A DNA stretch of 64,000 bases, from the IMG/VR virus record IMGVR_UViG_3300023192_001329, positions 1 to 64,000 of that record; one strand, given 5' to 3'. Shown here one piece after another: positions 45,571 through 53,972 of the stretch. Made by a program: the position numbers and the translations under genes. The notes beneath the pieces are model-generated. The model ran no database searches. It was not told the DNA's origin and saw only the letters and a program-made list of their open reading frames with translations. Within the stretch, counting starts at the first letter, position 1. The number at the start of each line of letters is the position of its first letter. The stretch is from a virus.

Positions 45571-47631
45571 ATGTCCAATAATAATACATCCGAATTACAT
45601 CCGGAGTTAATGGGTCTAGGTAATAACTTAGATTCATTTGGTAAACATAACTCAGCCTCTCGTAGAAAGATGTTCTCATCTCACTTGAGTCAGGCATTGG
45701 TTATTGAGGGTTCGACCCCTAAGCGCATTCAGACAGGTGCTGAGCGCGAGCTTGGTAAATACACTAAAGCTATAAAGATGCCGGTTGATGCATCTATAAT
45801 TAAAGTCATTCAGCGTTATCCTCGCCGACCAGGTGCTGATTCTATCAAAGAGAACCCAGCCACGGCTATTATTTACGAAGATGTCAATACACAGGAAGTT
45901 GATATCTTGATGGTTGAGAACTATTGTTCCGATCATAACACGTTTGGGTTTCAGTATTACTCCACACCAGCAATGGAGAAAATCTATCCAGGAATGCAGG
46001 TTCCTAAGGGTACAGTACTTGCTAAATCCAAGTCGCTTAAGGATGACGGTAACTATGCTTATGGCTTAGAAGCAAACGTTGCCTATATGTCTTTACCGGC
46101 TACCATTGAGGATGGTTTTATTATCAGTGAGTCTATGGCGGAAAGACTTACTACTACCATGACCGGTTCTCGCGTAGCTAGCTGGGGTAAGGAGTATTAC
46201 CCGCTTAACTTATACGGTGATGAAAACAACTACAAGCCATTCCCAGACATTGGTGATAAAATACGTGAAGATGGGCTATTGTTCGCTCTGCGTAAATACG
46301 ATCCAGCACTTGGGATGGTAGAGATGACACCTAGGGCGTTGATGACACCAGACTACACGTATGATAAACTAACGTATGTTTCACCTGCAGCGGGTGCGAC
46401 GGTCTATGACGTCGTGGTCGATATGGATCACAACCTACCCTATAGCATCACGCCTGTAGGGATGAATGCACAGCCTGATAAGTACATGCGTCTGCGTGAT
46501 CAGTTCTACGAATCTATTTACAATGAATATCGTCGTCTTGCCAAACATCGTGGTAAGGGTCTTCAATTGTCAGGTAGATTTACTAACTGGGTAACACAGG
46601 CCATTGCTAATAAGCCTAATGCTTCACCCCATAAGGTCACACGTAAGTATCGCTACACCCCACTTGACGATCGTCGCGTAGAAATTAAATATGCGAAGAA
46701 AGTAAAAGCTACTAAAGGGTTTAAGCTTACTGATAGTTCAGGAAGTAAGGGCGTTGTAGTAGAAGTGTGGTCAGATAGTCAAATGCCTGTGGGTCAAAAT
46801 GGTCTACGTGCAGATGTTATCATGGATCCTATCTCGCCGGTTAAGCGTATTAACTTGTCTCAGCTATACGAGCAGTATGTTAATGCAACTAGCCATATGG
46901 TGACATGTGTAGTTAGAGATCTAATGGCTAATGGTGAGCATCAGCAGGCATGGGAGTATTTGAAAGAGTACTACAGTGTGGTATCACCGCCAATGATTCA
47001 AACTATCAACGAGGTGTTAAACAACGATCGCCGGATAGCTACGCATTTAGACATCATTGCTACTGAGGGTATTTATCTCTACCTTCCTGTAGATAGCATA
47101 CACATTGGACCTAAATTAATCCAAGACCTCCGCACTAAGTTTCCAGTGGATATACAGCCGGTTACTTATTCGCCTGATGGTGTTAACCAGGTCACTACAA
47201 TTGATCCTGTATTAATAGGGTCTAAGTACATGATGTTATTAGAAGCAGCGCCAGATAACTGGTCATCTGTATCTACCGCTAAACTACAGCATCATGGTTT
47301 ACCTGCTAAAGCATCTAAGAGCGATCGCTATGGTTCACCTAACCGTGAACTACCTGTGCGTATCATGGGTGAGGATGAAGTTAGACTACTTAATGCTGCT
47401 CTAGGGTCTGACGTAACGGCTGATCTATTAGATCGCTCTGCATCCCCAACCACACAGAAAGCTATTATTCGTTCAATATTAAACTCCGATAAACCAAGCA
47501 ATGTTGAAAGTAACGTTAATCGTCGCAAATTCCCAATGGATAACGCGCGACCATTGGTATACGTTAAACACTTATTAAGTTGCGCGGGTGTTAAATTTGT
47601 AAGAGGGACGTACGATCATGAGAAAGTTTAA
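45571..47631 (+). CDS. RNA polymerase beta C-terminal subunit (non-virion RNAP, gp71-73-like)
   Basis: Seen near residue 388: DSSGSKGVVVEVW, then QMPVGQNGLRADVIMDPISP and VKRINLSQLYEQYV. This matches the beta-subunit block 'G-x-K-G-V-x-x-x-I...D-M-P...G-x-x-x-D-(I/V)-x-L-N-P-x-x-x-x-x-R-(M/I)-N-x-x-Q-x-x-E', which binds nucleotide and RNA. 686 residues cover only the C-terminal part of beta; the N-terminal part should be another gene (gp123 in phiKZ), not in this window. Overlaps the beta-prime C gene by 14 bases. The early-type promoter fits an enzyme made soon after infection. Confidence 0.88.
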   Translation: MSNNNTSELHPELMGLGNNLDSFGKHNSASRRKMFSSHLSQALVIEGSTPKRIQTGAERELGKYTKAIKMPVDASIIKVIQRYPRRPGADSIKENPATAIIYEDVNTQEVDILMVENYCSDHNTFGFQYYSTPAMEKIYPGMQVPKGTVLAKSKSLKDDGNYAYGLEANVAYMSLPATIEDGFIISESMAERLTTTMTGSRVASWGKEYYPLNLYGDENNYKPFPDIGDKIREDGLLFALRKYDPALGMVEMTPRALMTPDYTYDKLTYVSPAAGATVYDVVVDMDHNLPYSITPVGMNAQPDKYMRLRDQFYESIYNEYRRLAKHRGKGLQLSGRFTNWVTQAIANKPNASPHKVTRKYRYTPLDDRRVEIKYAKKVKATKGFKLTDSSGSKGVVVEVWSDSQMPVGQNGLRADVIMDPISPVKRINLSQLYEQYVNATSHMVTCVVRDLMANGEHQQAWEYLKEYYSVVSPPMIQTINEVLNNDRRIATHLDIIATEGIYLYLPVDSIHIGPKLIQDLRTKFPVDIQPVTYSPDGVNQVTTIDPVLIGSKYMMLLEAAPDNWSSVSTAKLQHHGLPAKASKSDRYGSPNRELPVRIMGEDEVRLLNAALGSDVTADLLDRSASPTTQKAIIRSILNSDKPSNVESNVNRRKFPMDNARPLVYVKHLLSCAGVKFVRGTYDHEKV

Positions 47632-49594
47632 TGTAAGAGAATTACAAAAGCTTAGCTCTGAAGAAATGTGGGCGATGGACGACGAAGTATTTACTATTAT
47701 CTTTGACGATGGTGAATTAGTTACCTCTACCCGTCCTACCATTCTAAGTCATTACTACTGGGAGATGCAACGTCATTTCCCAAATGCAACTATACTCAAG
47801 CGTCATCATATCGGCAACGGCCATTACACCCCTAAGCTCCATGAGGAAATCTTAAGTAATGTGTTGTTCGATACGTATTATGCGTTGAATGAAGTAGTTG
47901 ACATCATGCTACTCAGTCGTATTGCTTATGAGATTACTAATAAGCTCTACAACGATGCGACTAATCAATTAGCTGGGTTTGTATCAACGGTAAGTATTTT
48001 AGATTACATTGAGATACACAACCACCCAATAACCGCAAAGGTTAGGGATGAATTTAGACCCAACGAACGGGCTATTGAGCGTGGCTATGAGCAGATTAAA
48101 GATCTACTGTATAAGAAAGAAGAAGAACTACCTAACAACAACGTTGCTGGGTTCTGTCATTCTAACGTCTTAAGTGTAGGTCAGATTGTTCAGTCGGTCG
48201 CTGCACGTGGGTTTGTAACAGATATTGATAGTCATATCCCACCTAACCCAATTCCAACTAGCTACACAGAAGGGATGAATACGCTACATGATTCGATGAT
48301 TGAATCACGTTCAGGCTCCAAAGCATCGTTAGCACAGAAAGATCCACTGCAGACCACGCAGTATTATAACCGCCGTATGCAGTTGGGTTGTGCGATAATA
48401 CAAAATCTTCATAAAGGGGATTGTGGAACAACGCGTACCGTGAAGTTCCGTGTATTGCCGCAAAGTGTCAAGGTGTTGGTAGGTAAGTATTACTACGACA
48501 GTGACAACGAGCTAAAAGTATTCATGGGTAATGAAGATCATCTGATCGGCGAGACGATTAAACTGCGTTCACCGCTGGCGTGTGAGCATCCAGACCCTTA
48601 CGGTATATGTAGTAAGTGTATGGGTACGGTGGCGGCATCTGTTCCACCAGGTGCTAATCTAGGTCACGTAGCGGCGGTAGAACTATGTGCGGTTATCTCG
48701 CAAAGCGTACTCTCTATTAAACACTTAGAGGTAAGCTCCGTTGCCATTGAGATTAGTCTAGATGATCACCATCGTCGTTATCTGCGCCTCAATGCTAAAG
48801 GTGATAAGGTATTCATTAGAGATCAAGACCGTTACGACCGTATGGAGCTGGTGCTTAACCACAACGATGTTAAACATATTGGCGATATCAACACAATTGA
48901 AGATATTACTGATTTATCATCGAGCCGTATTTCATCGTGTCGTGATATTGTACTTAATGGGTATCGTGGAGATGAGTTTGAAGATGTGTTATTGTCTGTG
49001 TCATCAGGTAAGAACTATTCTTCATTATCAGGTGCAATGTTAAACTACCTAAAAGAACATGGTTGGTCTCTAAACGAGAAAGGGTTCTACGTATGTGACC
49101 TCAGCCATTGGGACTTCAATGAGCCTGCATTTATTCTTCCAATGAAACACATGAACATGTTGGAGTACATGGACGTTATTAAGACGTTCATTGAGTCATC
49201 AAGTTCTCAGGAAGATAAGAGTGCAAGCATGTCTAGCCGTACAACGAAGAAGCCTAAAGACGATAAGCGTAGCCGTATCGTTAATTGTGATTCAGTGTCA
49301 CAGGCTTTGATGGACTTGCATGTGTTGGTGTCTGAGAAGTTGGGTGTTAACGTGGTGCATCTGGAAATTATCATCCTGTCAATTTTAGCACGCGACCCTG
49401 ATCGTATGGATCACCGTCTGCCGCGTCCTCAAGATCAAAAGGTCTTTGGAACGTATAAGCAGAATATGGAACTTAGATCGTTAACAGGCCAGGCTGCATG
49501 GATGAACCAGGCGCAGATGATGATATCACCAACGTCGTTTGCTCTGACTAATCGACCTAAGCATCCAATGGATACGGTGTTCATGGGTAAATAA
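47618..49594 (+). CDS. RNA polymerase beta-prime C-terminal subunit (non-virion RNAP, gp74-like)
   Basis: Seen: zinc-type block CEHPDPYGICSKC (mid-protein), followed by a bridge/trigger-helix-like segment AAVELCAVISQSVLSIKHLE, the counterpart of the bacterial G-x-Q-L-T-x-R-T-F-H trigger-loop region. 658 residues, so it supplies the C-terminal half of beta-prime, complementing the NADFDGD subunit at 27958. The start overlaps the beta C gene by 14 bases, giving coupled, stoichiometric expression. Confidence 0.85.
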   Translation: MRKFNVRELQKLSSEEMWAMDDEVFTIIFDDGELVTSTRPTILSHYYWEMQRHFPNATILKRHHIGNGHYTPKLHEEILSNVLFDTYYALNEVVDIMLLSRIAYEITNKLYNDATNQLAGFVSTVSILDYIEIHNHPITAKVRDEFRPNERAIERGYEQIKDLLYKKEEELPNNNVAGFCHSNVLSVGQIVQSVAARGFVTDIDSHIPPNPIPTSYTEGMNTLHDSMIESRSGSKASLAQKDPLQTTQYYNRRMQLGCAIIQNLHKGDCGTTRTVKFRVLPQSVKVLVGKYYYDSDNELKVFMGNEDHLIGETIKLRSPLACEHPDPYGICSKCMGTVAASVPPGANLGHVAAVELCAVISQSVLSIKHLEVSSVAIEISLDDHHRRYLRLNAKGDKVFIRDQDRYDRMELVLNHNDVKHIGDINTIEDITDLSSSRISSCRDIVLNGYRGDEFEDVLLSVSSGKNYSSLSGAMLNYLKEHGWSLNEKGFYVCDLSHWDFNEPAFILPMKHMNMLEYMDVIKTFIESSSSQEDKSASMSSRTTKKPKDDKRSRIVNCDSVSQALMDLHVLVSEKLGVNVVHLEIIILSILARDPDRMDHRLPRPQDQKVFGTYKQNMELRSLTGQAAWMNQAQMMISPTSFALTNRPKHPMDTVFMGK

Positions 49595-49613
49595 AACAAT
49601 AAAGGAGGGCATC

Positions 49614-52175
49614 GTGCCAACTCAGTATTACGCACATGTGGATGTAAAAAGTCACCATGTACGGTTCCACACCATGATGCCAGAGTGTAAACGCGCCCTC
49701 TATGATTATTGCGAGCGGTTAATCGATTATGACCAAGGGTACGATCCTCGTACCCACAGTTACTATAAGATACCTAAGCGTGTCTTTGCCGCATCACCGC
49801 ATGATCGTAGAGAGTTGCGTTTCCATATTAACCAGTATAAAGATATACTTACACACCTTAACGTAAAGGGAATCAAAACCGAACAATTATTAATTGAGCA
49901 TTTTACTCCGGTAGAAGGTGATGATGTTACTAGTTTTGTAATAGATGACGACATTCAACCTTACGAGTACCAATTGCCAGTTATTGACCATTTCCTTACA
50001 CCGGGTGTAAGTAAGATAACCAATGCGCCAACGGGTAGTGGTAAGATGCAACCATTAGACAGTCTAATTAAGATACCTGGTGGTTGGAAACGAATGGGAG
50101 ATATACAGGTAGGAGATAAGATCACAGCACCTGACGGACACGACACTTTTGTAAATGGCGTATTCCCTCAAGGGAAAATGCAGATTTATAAGGTTACGTT
50201 TGCAGATGGTCGGTCAACTGAAGTTGGAGGTGAGCATCTTTGGAAGATGTTTATTGCTAACTACCATGATGTCGATAAGCGGTGGCGTATAGGTGATACC
50301 TTTGAAATGATGCGTGAACTTAAACGCTCACAACCTAGAGTGTATATACCGTTAATTCAACCTGAACAGGGTAGATACAAAGAACTACCCATTCATCCAT
50401 GGACACTCGGCGCTATGTTGGGCGATGGTTGTTTTACTACTACTGTCCCTACGTTCACGACGACCTATGTGGATGTCTTCCATAAGCTGTCGACTTTATT
50501 ACCAGAACACGTTACATTAAGTTGTGGTGCAAATGGGCGAACTATTGGCTTTGGAAACAGCCATGTGTTTAGAGATTACTTTAAACACTTAGGATTATGG
50601 GGTTGTCGTTCTGCTGATAAATTCATACCTAAGATGTATTTAGAAGCTTCTGTAGAGCAGCGTTACGCGTTACTTCAAGGTCTGATGGATACAGATGGGG
50701 GTATTGATGTCAATTCATCCATGGACTACTCAAGCGTATCTGAACAACTAGCCAAAGACGTTCAATACTTAGTCAGAAGTCTAGGAGGTATTGCAAAAAT
50801 ATCTAAACGTCAAACCTACTACACCTACAAGGGAGAAAAGAAACCTGGACAGCCTAGCTTCAGGGTTAACATTCGCCATCCTAAACCATCTTCACTCTTT
50901 ACTGTACCACATAAGCTCGAAAGGGCTAATGATGATAATCAGTATTCTAAAGGATTGAAGTTAAAGGTTGTAAGTGTAGAACCATCCCGAATGGCTGAAG
51001 CACAGTGTATATCGGTTACACACAAAGATCATCTTTATGTGACTGATGATTTTGTGGTTACACACAACACCATGATGTCTTTATATTCCACATGGATGAT
51101 AAAGAAAAGAACCATCTTGGTTGTGCCTGCTAAGTACATCACCGAAGGTAAATGGATTGGTGATATCACTAAGACATTAAATGTACCTAGGGAAAAGCTG
51201 TGTGTGGTGAAAGGATCTAAAGCCATGCGGACGCTTATCGATTTAGGATTAGCAGATGCCTTGGAATATGATTTTATCATTATATCAGCGACTACCATGT
51301 ACAACTTCTACAAGGCGTATGAGGAAGGAAAGCTGGAGGAAGAAGGGTATAACTGCGACCCCGATGAATTGTACACGGTTACTAAAACAGGACTACGCGT
51401 AATAGATGAAGTACATGAGAACTTCCATCTCAACTTTACGCAGGATCTGTACGGTCATGTGGCTAAGACGATTTACATGTCGGCGACGTTAGTTTCTGAT
51501 AATGCTTTCATTAATTCAATGTTAGAAGTTGCCTATCCTGTTGGCGAACGTATAACACCGGATTATGATGGCAAATATATCGCCTGTACAGCCCTCACAT
51601 ACCGTTGTAACAAGGTAGAGCTACTATCGCATAAGCGACGTAAGATGTACTCTCAGATGCTCTTTGAGGCGTCTATATTGAAGAAGAAGTTTCGTAGTGA
51701 AGCTTACGCTGAAATGATCTATGATATCGTGCTTAATGAATACATCAGTATCCGTGAGCCGGGGCAAAAGATGATGATCTTTGCTGATACCATAGAGATG
51801 TGTACCTATCTAACATCGTTTATAAAGCCACGTTTGACTGACTTAACTGTCAATAGGTTTGTGGGTGAGGATCCAGATGAGTATCTTTATGAATCTGATG
51901 TAATCATTACTACACCTAAGTCTGCAGGCACTGCGGTAGATATCAAAGGGCTTAAAGTTACCTTACTGACATCTGCAATTGGCTCACGTCAATTAAACGC
52001 GCAGATACTGGGTCGTTTGAGAAAGCTAAGAGGCTTTAAAGATAACGTACCACGTTTCTTTTACTTAGTTTGCGAAGATATAGATTCTCATGTTAAGTAC
52101 CATGAAAGAAAACTTGCTACTTTCTCAGATAAAGTTAAAACTCACCGTACGCTGCAAACTGCGTATGTGCTATAA
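49614..52175 (+). CDS. UvsW-like SF2 helicase interrupted by a class 3 intein
   Basis: GTG start with AAGGAGG. Exteins are residues 1-144 and 486-853 (512 residues joined). Extein motifs: Q-motif-like YEYQLPVIDHF (118-128), P-loop APTGSGK|T split by the intein after K144, DEVH box in VIDEVHE, motif III MSATL, motif VI QILGRLRKL. Role: branch migration and R-loop unwinding in replication, as T4 UvsW (family knowledge). Follows the RNA polymerase genes like phiKZ gp75. Without splicing the ATPase site would be broken, so activity depends on the intein. Confidence 0.88.
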   Translation: MPTQYYAHVDVKSHHVRFHTMMPECKRALYDYCERLIDYDQGYDPRTHSYYKIPKRVFAASPHDRRELRFHINQYKDILTHLNVKGIKTEQLLIEHFTPVEGDDVTSFVIDDDIQPYEYQLPVIDHFLTPGVSKITNAPTGSGKMQPLDSLIKIPGGWKRMGDIQVGDKITAPDGHDTFVNGVFPQGKMQIYKVTFADGRSTEVGGEHLWKMFIANYHDVDKRWRIGDTFEMMRELKRSQPRVYIPLIQPEQGRYKELPIHPWTLGAMLGDGCFTTTVPTFTTTYVDVFHKLSTLLPEHVTLSCGANGRTIGFGNSHVFRDYFKHLGLWGCRSADKFIPKMYLEASVEQRYALLQGLMDTDGGIDVNSSMDYSSVSEQLAKDVQYLVRSLGGIAKISKRQTYYTYKGEKKPGQPSFRVNIRHPKPSSLFTVPHKLERANDDNQYSKGLKLKVVSVEPSRMAEAQCISVTHKDHLYVTDDFVVTHNTMMSLYSTWMIKKRTILVVPAKYITEGKWIGDITKTLNVPREKLCVVKGSKAMRTLIDLGLADALEYDFIIISATTMYNFYKAYEEGKLEEEGYNCDPDELYTVTKTGLRVIDEVHENFHLNFTQDLYGHVAKTIYMSATLVSDNAFINSMLEVAYPVGERITPDYDGKYIACTALTYRCNKVELLSHKRRKMYSQMLFEASILKKKFRSEAYAEMIYDIVLNEYISIREPGQKMMIFADTIEMCTYLTSFIKPRLTDLTVNRFVGEDPDEYLYESDVIITTPKSAGTAVDIKGLKVTLLTSAIGSRQLNAQILGRLRKLRGFKDNVPRFFYLVCEDIDSHVKYHERKLATFSDKVKTHRTLQTAYVL
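50046..51068 (+). mobile_element. Class 3 intein with LAGLIDADG homing endonuclease, 341 aa
   Basis: Begins with Met right after extein K144 and ends VVTHN before Thr+1 of GK-T. Seen, in intein numbering: block B GGEHLW with H64 and W66; block F QCISV with C321; block G VVTHN with T339, H340, N341. Trp, Cys and Thr at these places are the WCT signature of class 3 inteins, whose block F Cys replaces the missing N-terminal nucleophile (here Met1). Between them are LAGLIDADG blocks LGAMLGDGCF (121-130) and LLQGLMDTDGG (209-219), so homing endonuclease function is probably intact. Inferred homing site: the helicase P-loop. Confidence 0.88.
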
Positions 52176-52184
52176 GGAGAGATC

Positions 52185-52289
52185 ATGCCAACAACAGGTA
52201 GTAGTAATCGTCCCTATAAGACAACCTCAAAACAATTAAGTCCCAAGGTGCTAGCCATGCTTAACCGTAGACTTAGAAAGTTAAAGTAG
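52185..52289 (+). CDS. Small basic peptide, 34 aa
   Basis: AAGGAG 6 bases before ATG; 34 residues, 9 of them Lys or Arg (MLNRRLRKLK at the end). Just downstream of the helicase gene and upstream of a hairpin. The strong ribosome site suggests real translation. Function unknown; nucleic-acid binding is possible. Confidence 0.55.
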   Translation: MPTTGSSNRPYKTTSKQLSPKVLAMLNRRLRKLK

Positions 52290-52296
52290 ACGTATC

Positions 52297-52328
52297 TAGG
52301 CTCGCCTCCTTTTGGGGGTGAGCCTATG
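52297..52328 (+). terminator. Hairpin followed by TATG
   Basis: Stem TAGGCTCGCC/GGTGAGCCTA region with TTTTG loop; the 3' side runs into TATG (52325-52328). Right arm lies just before the next gene's ribosome site. Confidence 0.5.
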
Positions 52329-52346
52329 ACCTATAAGGAGTTTTTT

Positions 52347-53171
52347 ATGTTGTATCATCTTGTTAATGGTGAGCAGGTTTCAGATCCTGAACCGTTCCCA
52401 GGTGAAGACATCTGTGTAATGATGATAGACAGTGACGTTTGCAAAATAGAAACCGTACCCTTTAATTCATTATTTACCATTGATAACTATAACGGCCTCT
52501 ATACGGTTATAAAAGTAAATGAGGTAGCCGCTATCTCCCAGGTAGAAGGTATTGCTATACCTGATAAAATTTACGATGTGATGCAGTTAGATGATCTAGT
52601 TACTGTACTTTACATGTCGGGTAATGAAGTAAGGTATAGAAAACTAATTATAAGTGACTCTTATTCCGAATGTATGTTGCTTAAAGACGGGTTGGTGGCG
52701 CTAAACAACCAACCGTTTCCTACTTTAGAAACAGTAGATAGCGTTAGAGTATATAAGCGATTAAATCATGATGGCTTTACGTCACAAAGCTTTAAGTTAT
52801 CTACTAAAGAACGAATCAGCGATAACCACCCATTGCGTCCACGTGGGATAAATTCAATCACGACCTATCAGGATGGTTATATAGTAGATGTTGAGTTTAC
52901 TAATGGAATCAAGGCTTATAGAAGAGAATTGATTGTTTACCCTAACCATAAAACTAATAAAGTACATGCAAGTATGGAGGAGATGGTGTCGTGGCAGTCT
53001 GACTACATATATAAATCTAATTTAGCTTCTGTTAAGGCGCACGGTATGGCGGTGTTATTCACCTATGCAGATATAGATGCGAAAGGAAATATTAATACTA
53101 ATTCATTTAGACTAGAATATGTCATAGAAGGTCAGGTATTTGTAAAAGAGTTTAATACAACAACGTCTTGA
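52347..53171 (+). CDS. Hypothetical protein, 274 aa
   Basis: ATG at 52347 chosen from AAGGAG spacing (an in-frame ATG at 52326 lies in the hairpin). Beta-rich throughout with many Tyr and Asp residues; no motif recognised. Ends at a bidirectional terminator. Confidence 0.5.
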   Translation: MLYHLVNGEQVSDPEPFPGEDICVMMIDSDVCKIETVPFNSLFTIDNYNGLYTVIKVNEVAAISQVEGIAIPDKIYDVMQLDDLVTVLYMSGNEVRYRKLIISDSYSECMLLKDGLVALNNQPFPTLETVDSVRVYKRLNHDGFTSQSFKLSTKERISDNHPLRPRGINSITTYQDGYIVDVEFTNGIKAYRRELIVYPNHKTNKVHASMEEMVSWQSDYIYKSNLASVKAHGMAVLFTYADIDAKGNINTNSFRLEYVIEGQVFVKEFNTTTS

Positions 53172-53219
53172 CGGCATAGAGGAAGAGCTAGCGCTACGCT
53201 AGCTCTTCCTCGTTATGCG
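53171..53219. terminator. Bidirectional 15-bp terminator with ACGGCATA/TATGCG
   Basis: Perfect 15-bp stem GAGGAAGAGCTAGCG/CGCTAGCTCTTCCTC with CTA loop, ACGGCATA on the left and TATGCG on the right, between convergent genes. Confidence 0.9.
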
Positions 53220-53229
53220 CTTTCTTTTT

Positions 53230-53640
53230 TTATTTAAATATCTTACCTAACAGCATCTTAATGGCAACCATCAGGATGTTGTTAATTAAATAGCCACTGA
53301 AGTGATGAGACATCTCGTCTTTCTTCAGCCATTTCAAATAAATATTGTCAATGGCCTCGCCATCGTATTCTAACACTAAATGACCAATGTAATCTTTCTC
53401 GGTCAAACATCGCCAGAACTTAGCCTTAAACAACAATATACCTGTCCAGAACTTCCAATAGCTCTCCCCACAGACGTACCACCATACAGTAACTGCAAAA
53501 TCATCACAGTCACCACGATAGTGTCCGGATTCATCCATCTCTAATATACGCCAACTGTCAACCTTAGAGTCGTATTTGTATTTAAAACGATTAATAAGGT
53601 TTTGAATTTTACGTTGCGCTTCTTCACTAATACGCGGCAT
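53230..53640 (-). CDS. Transglutaminase/papain-like cysteine protease family protein, 136 aa
   Basis: GAGGAAA before ATG. Seen: GDCDDFAVTVW near residue 44, the Cys-containing helix start of phage transglutaminase-like cysteine proteases, and GHLVLEYDGEAIDN near residue 86, supplying the His and a following Asp. The C-terminal YLINNILMVAIKML is hydrophobic. Known family: small phage enzymes of unclear substrate. Last gene of a minus-strand cluster. Confidence is for family membership. Confidence 0.6.
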   Translation of the reverse strand: MPRISEEAQRKIQNLINRFKYKYDSKVDSWRILEMDESGHYRGDCDDFAVTVWWYVCGESYWKFWTGILLFKAKFWRCLTEKDYIGHLVLEYDGEAIDNIYLKWLKKDEMSHHFSGYLINNILMVAIKMLLGKIFK

Positions 53641-53653
53641 GTGTGTTTCCTCG

Positions 53654-53959
53654 TTATAATAATTCTAATGTTAATTCAACATAGATACCCGGTCTATGAC
53701 TAGGTATCTGACGTATCCATTTTAATTCAGGTGTTCTTAACATCGTTCCCAAAGTAATAGGGTCTTCTGTTAACAACTCTTTAATTAAGGTGCTTATATA
53801 GAACTGATCACGTATAACAATCCAACGTTTAACGTGTAGCTCTATCATAGAACTTAGTTTACCTATAGGGTCGGTTACTAGTTCATCTTTTTCAAAAAAC
53901 TGACGGTGGGTGCGTACTTCTTTAGCACCCTTTAACTCATAATCGAGTTTAATTTTCAT
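53654..53959 (-). CDS. Hypothetical protein, 101 aa
   Basis: GGAATAG before ATG. Small mixed protein, no motif recognised. It lies between the SNF2-like helicase and the cysteine-protease-like gene, 13 bases apart from each. Confidence 0.5.
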   Translation of the reverse strand: MKIKLDYELKGAKEVRTHRQFFEKDELVTDPIGKLSSMIELHVKRWIVIRDQFYISTLIKELLTEDPITLGTMLRTPELKWIRQIPSHRPGIYVELTLELL

Positions 53960-53972
53960 TTATCTATTCCAA

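Noticed and set aside
49614-52175. Frameshift or fusion instead of an intein in the helicase gene
   Set aside because: The insert has intact intein blocks at both ends, flanks an exact GK|T P-loop junction, and stays in frame throughout.
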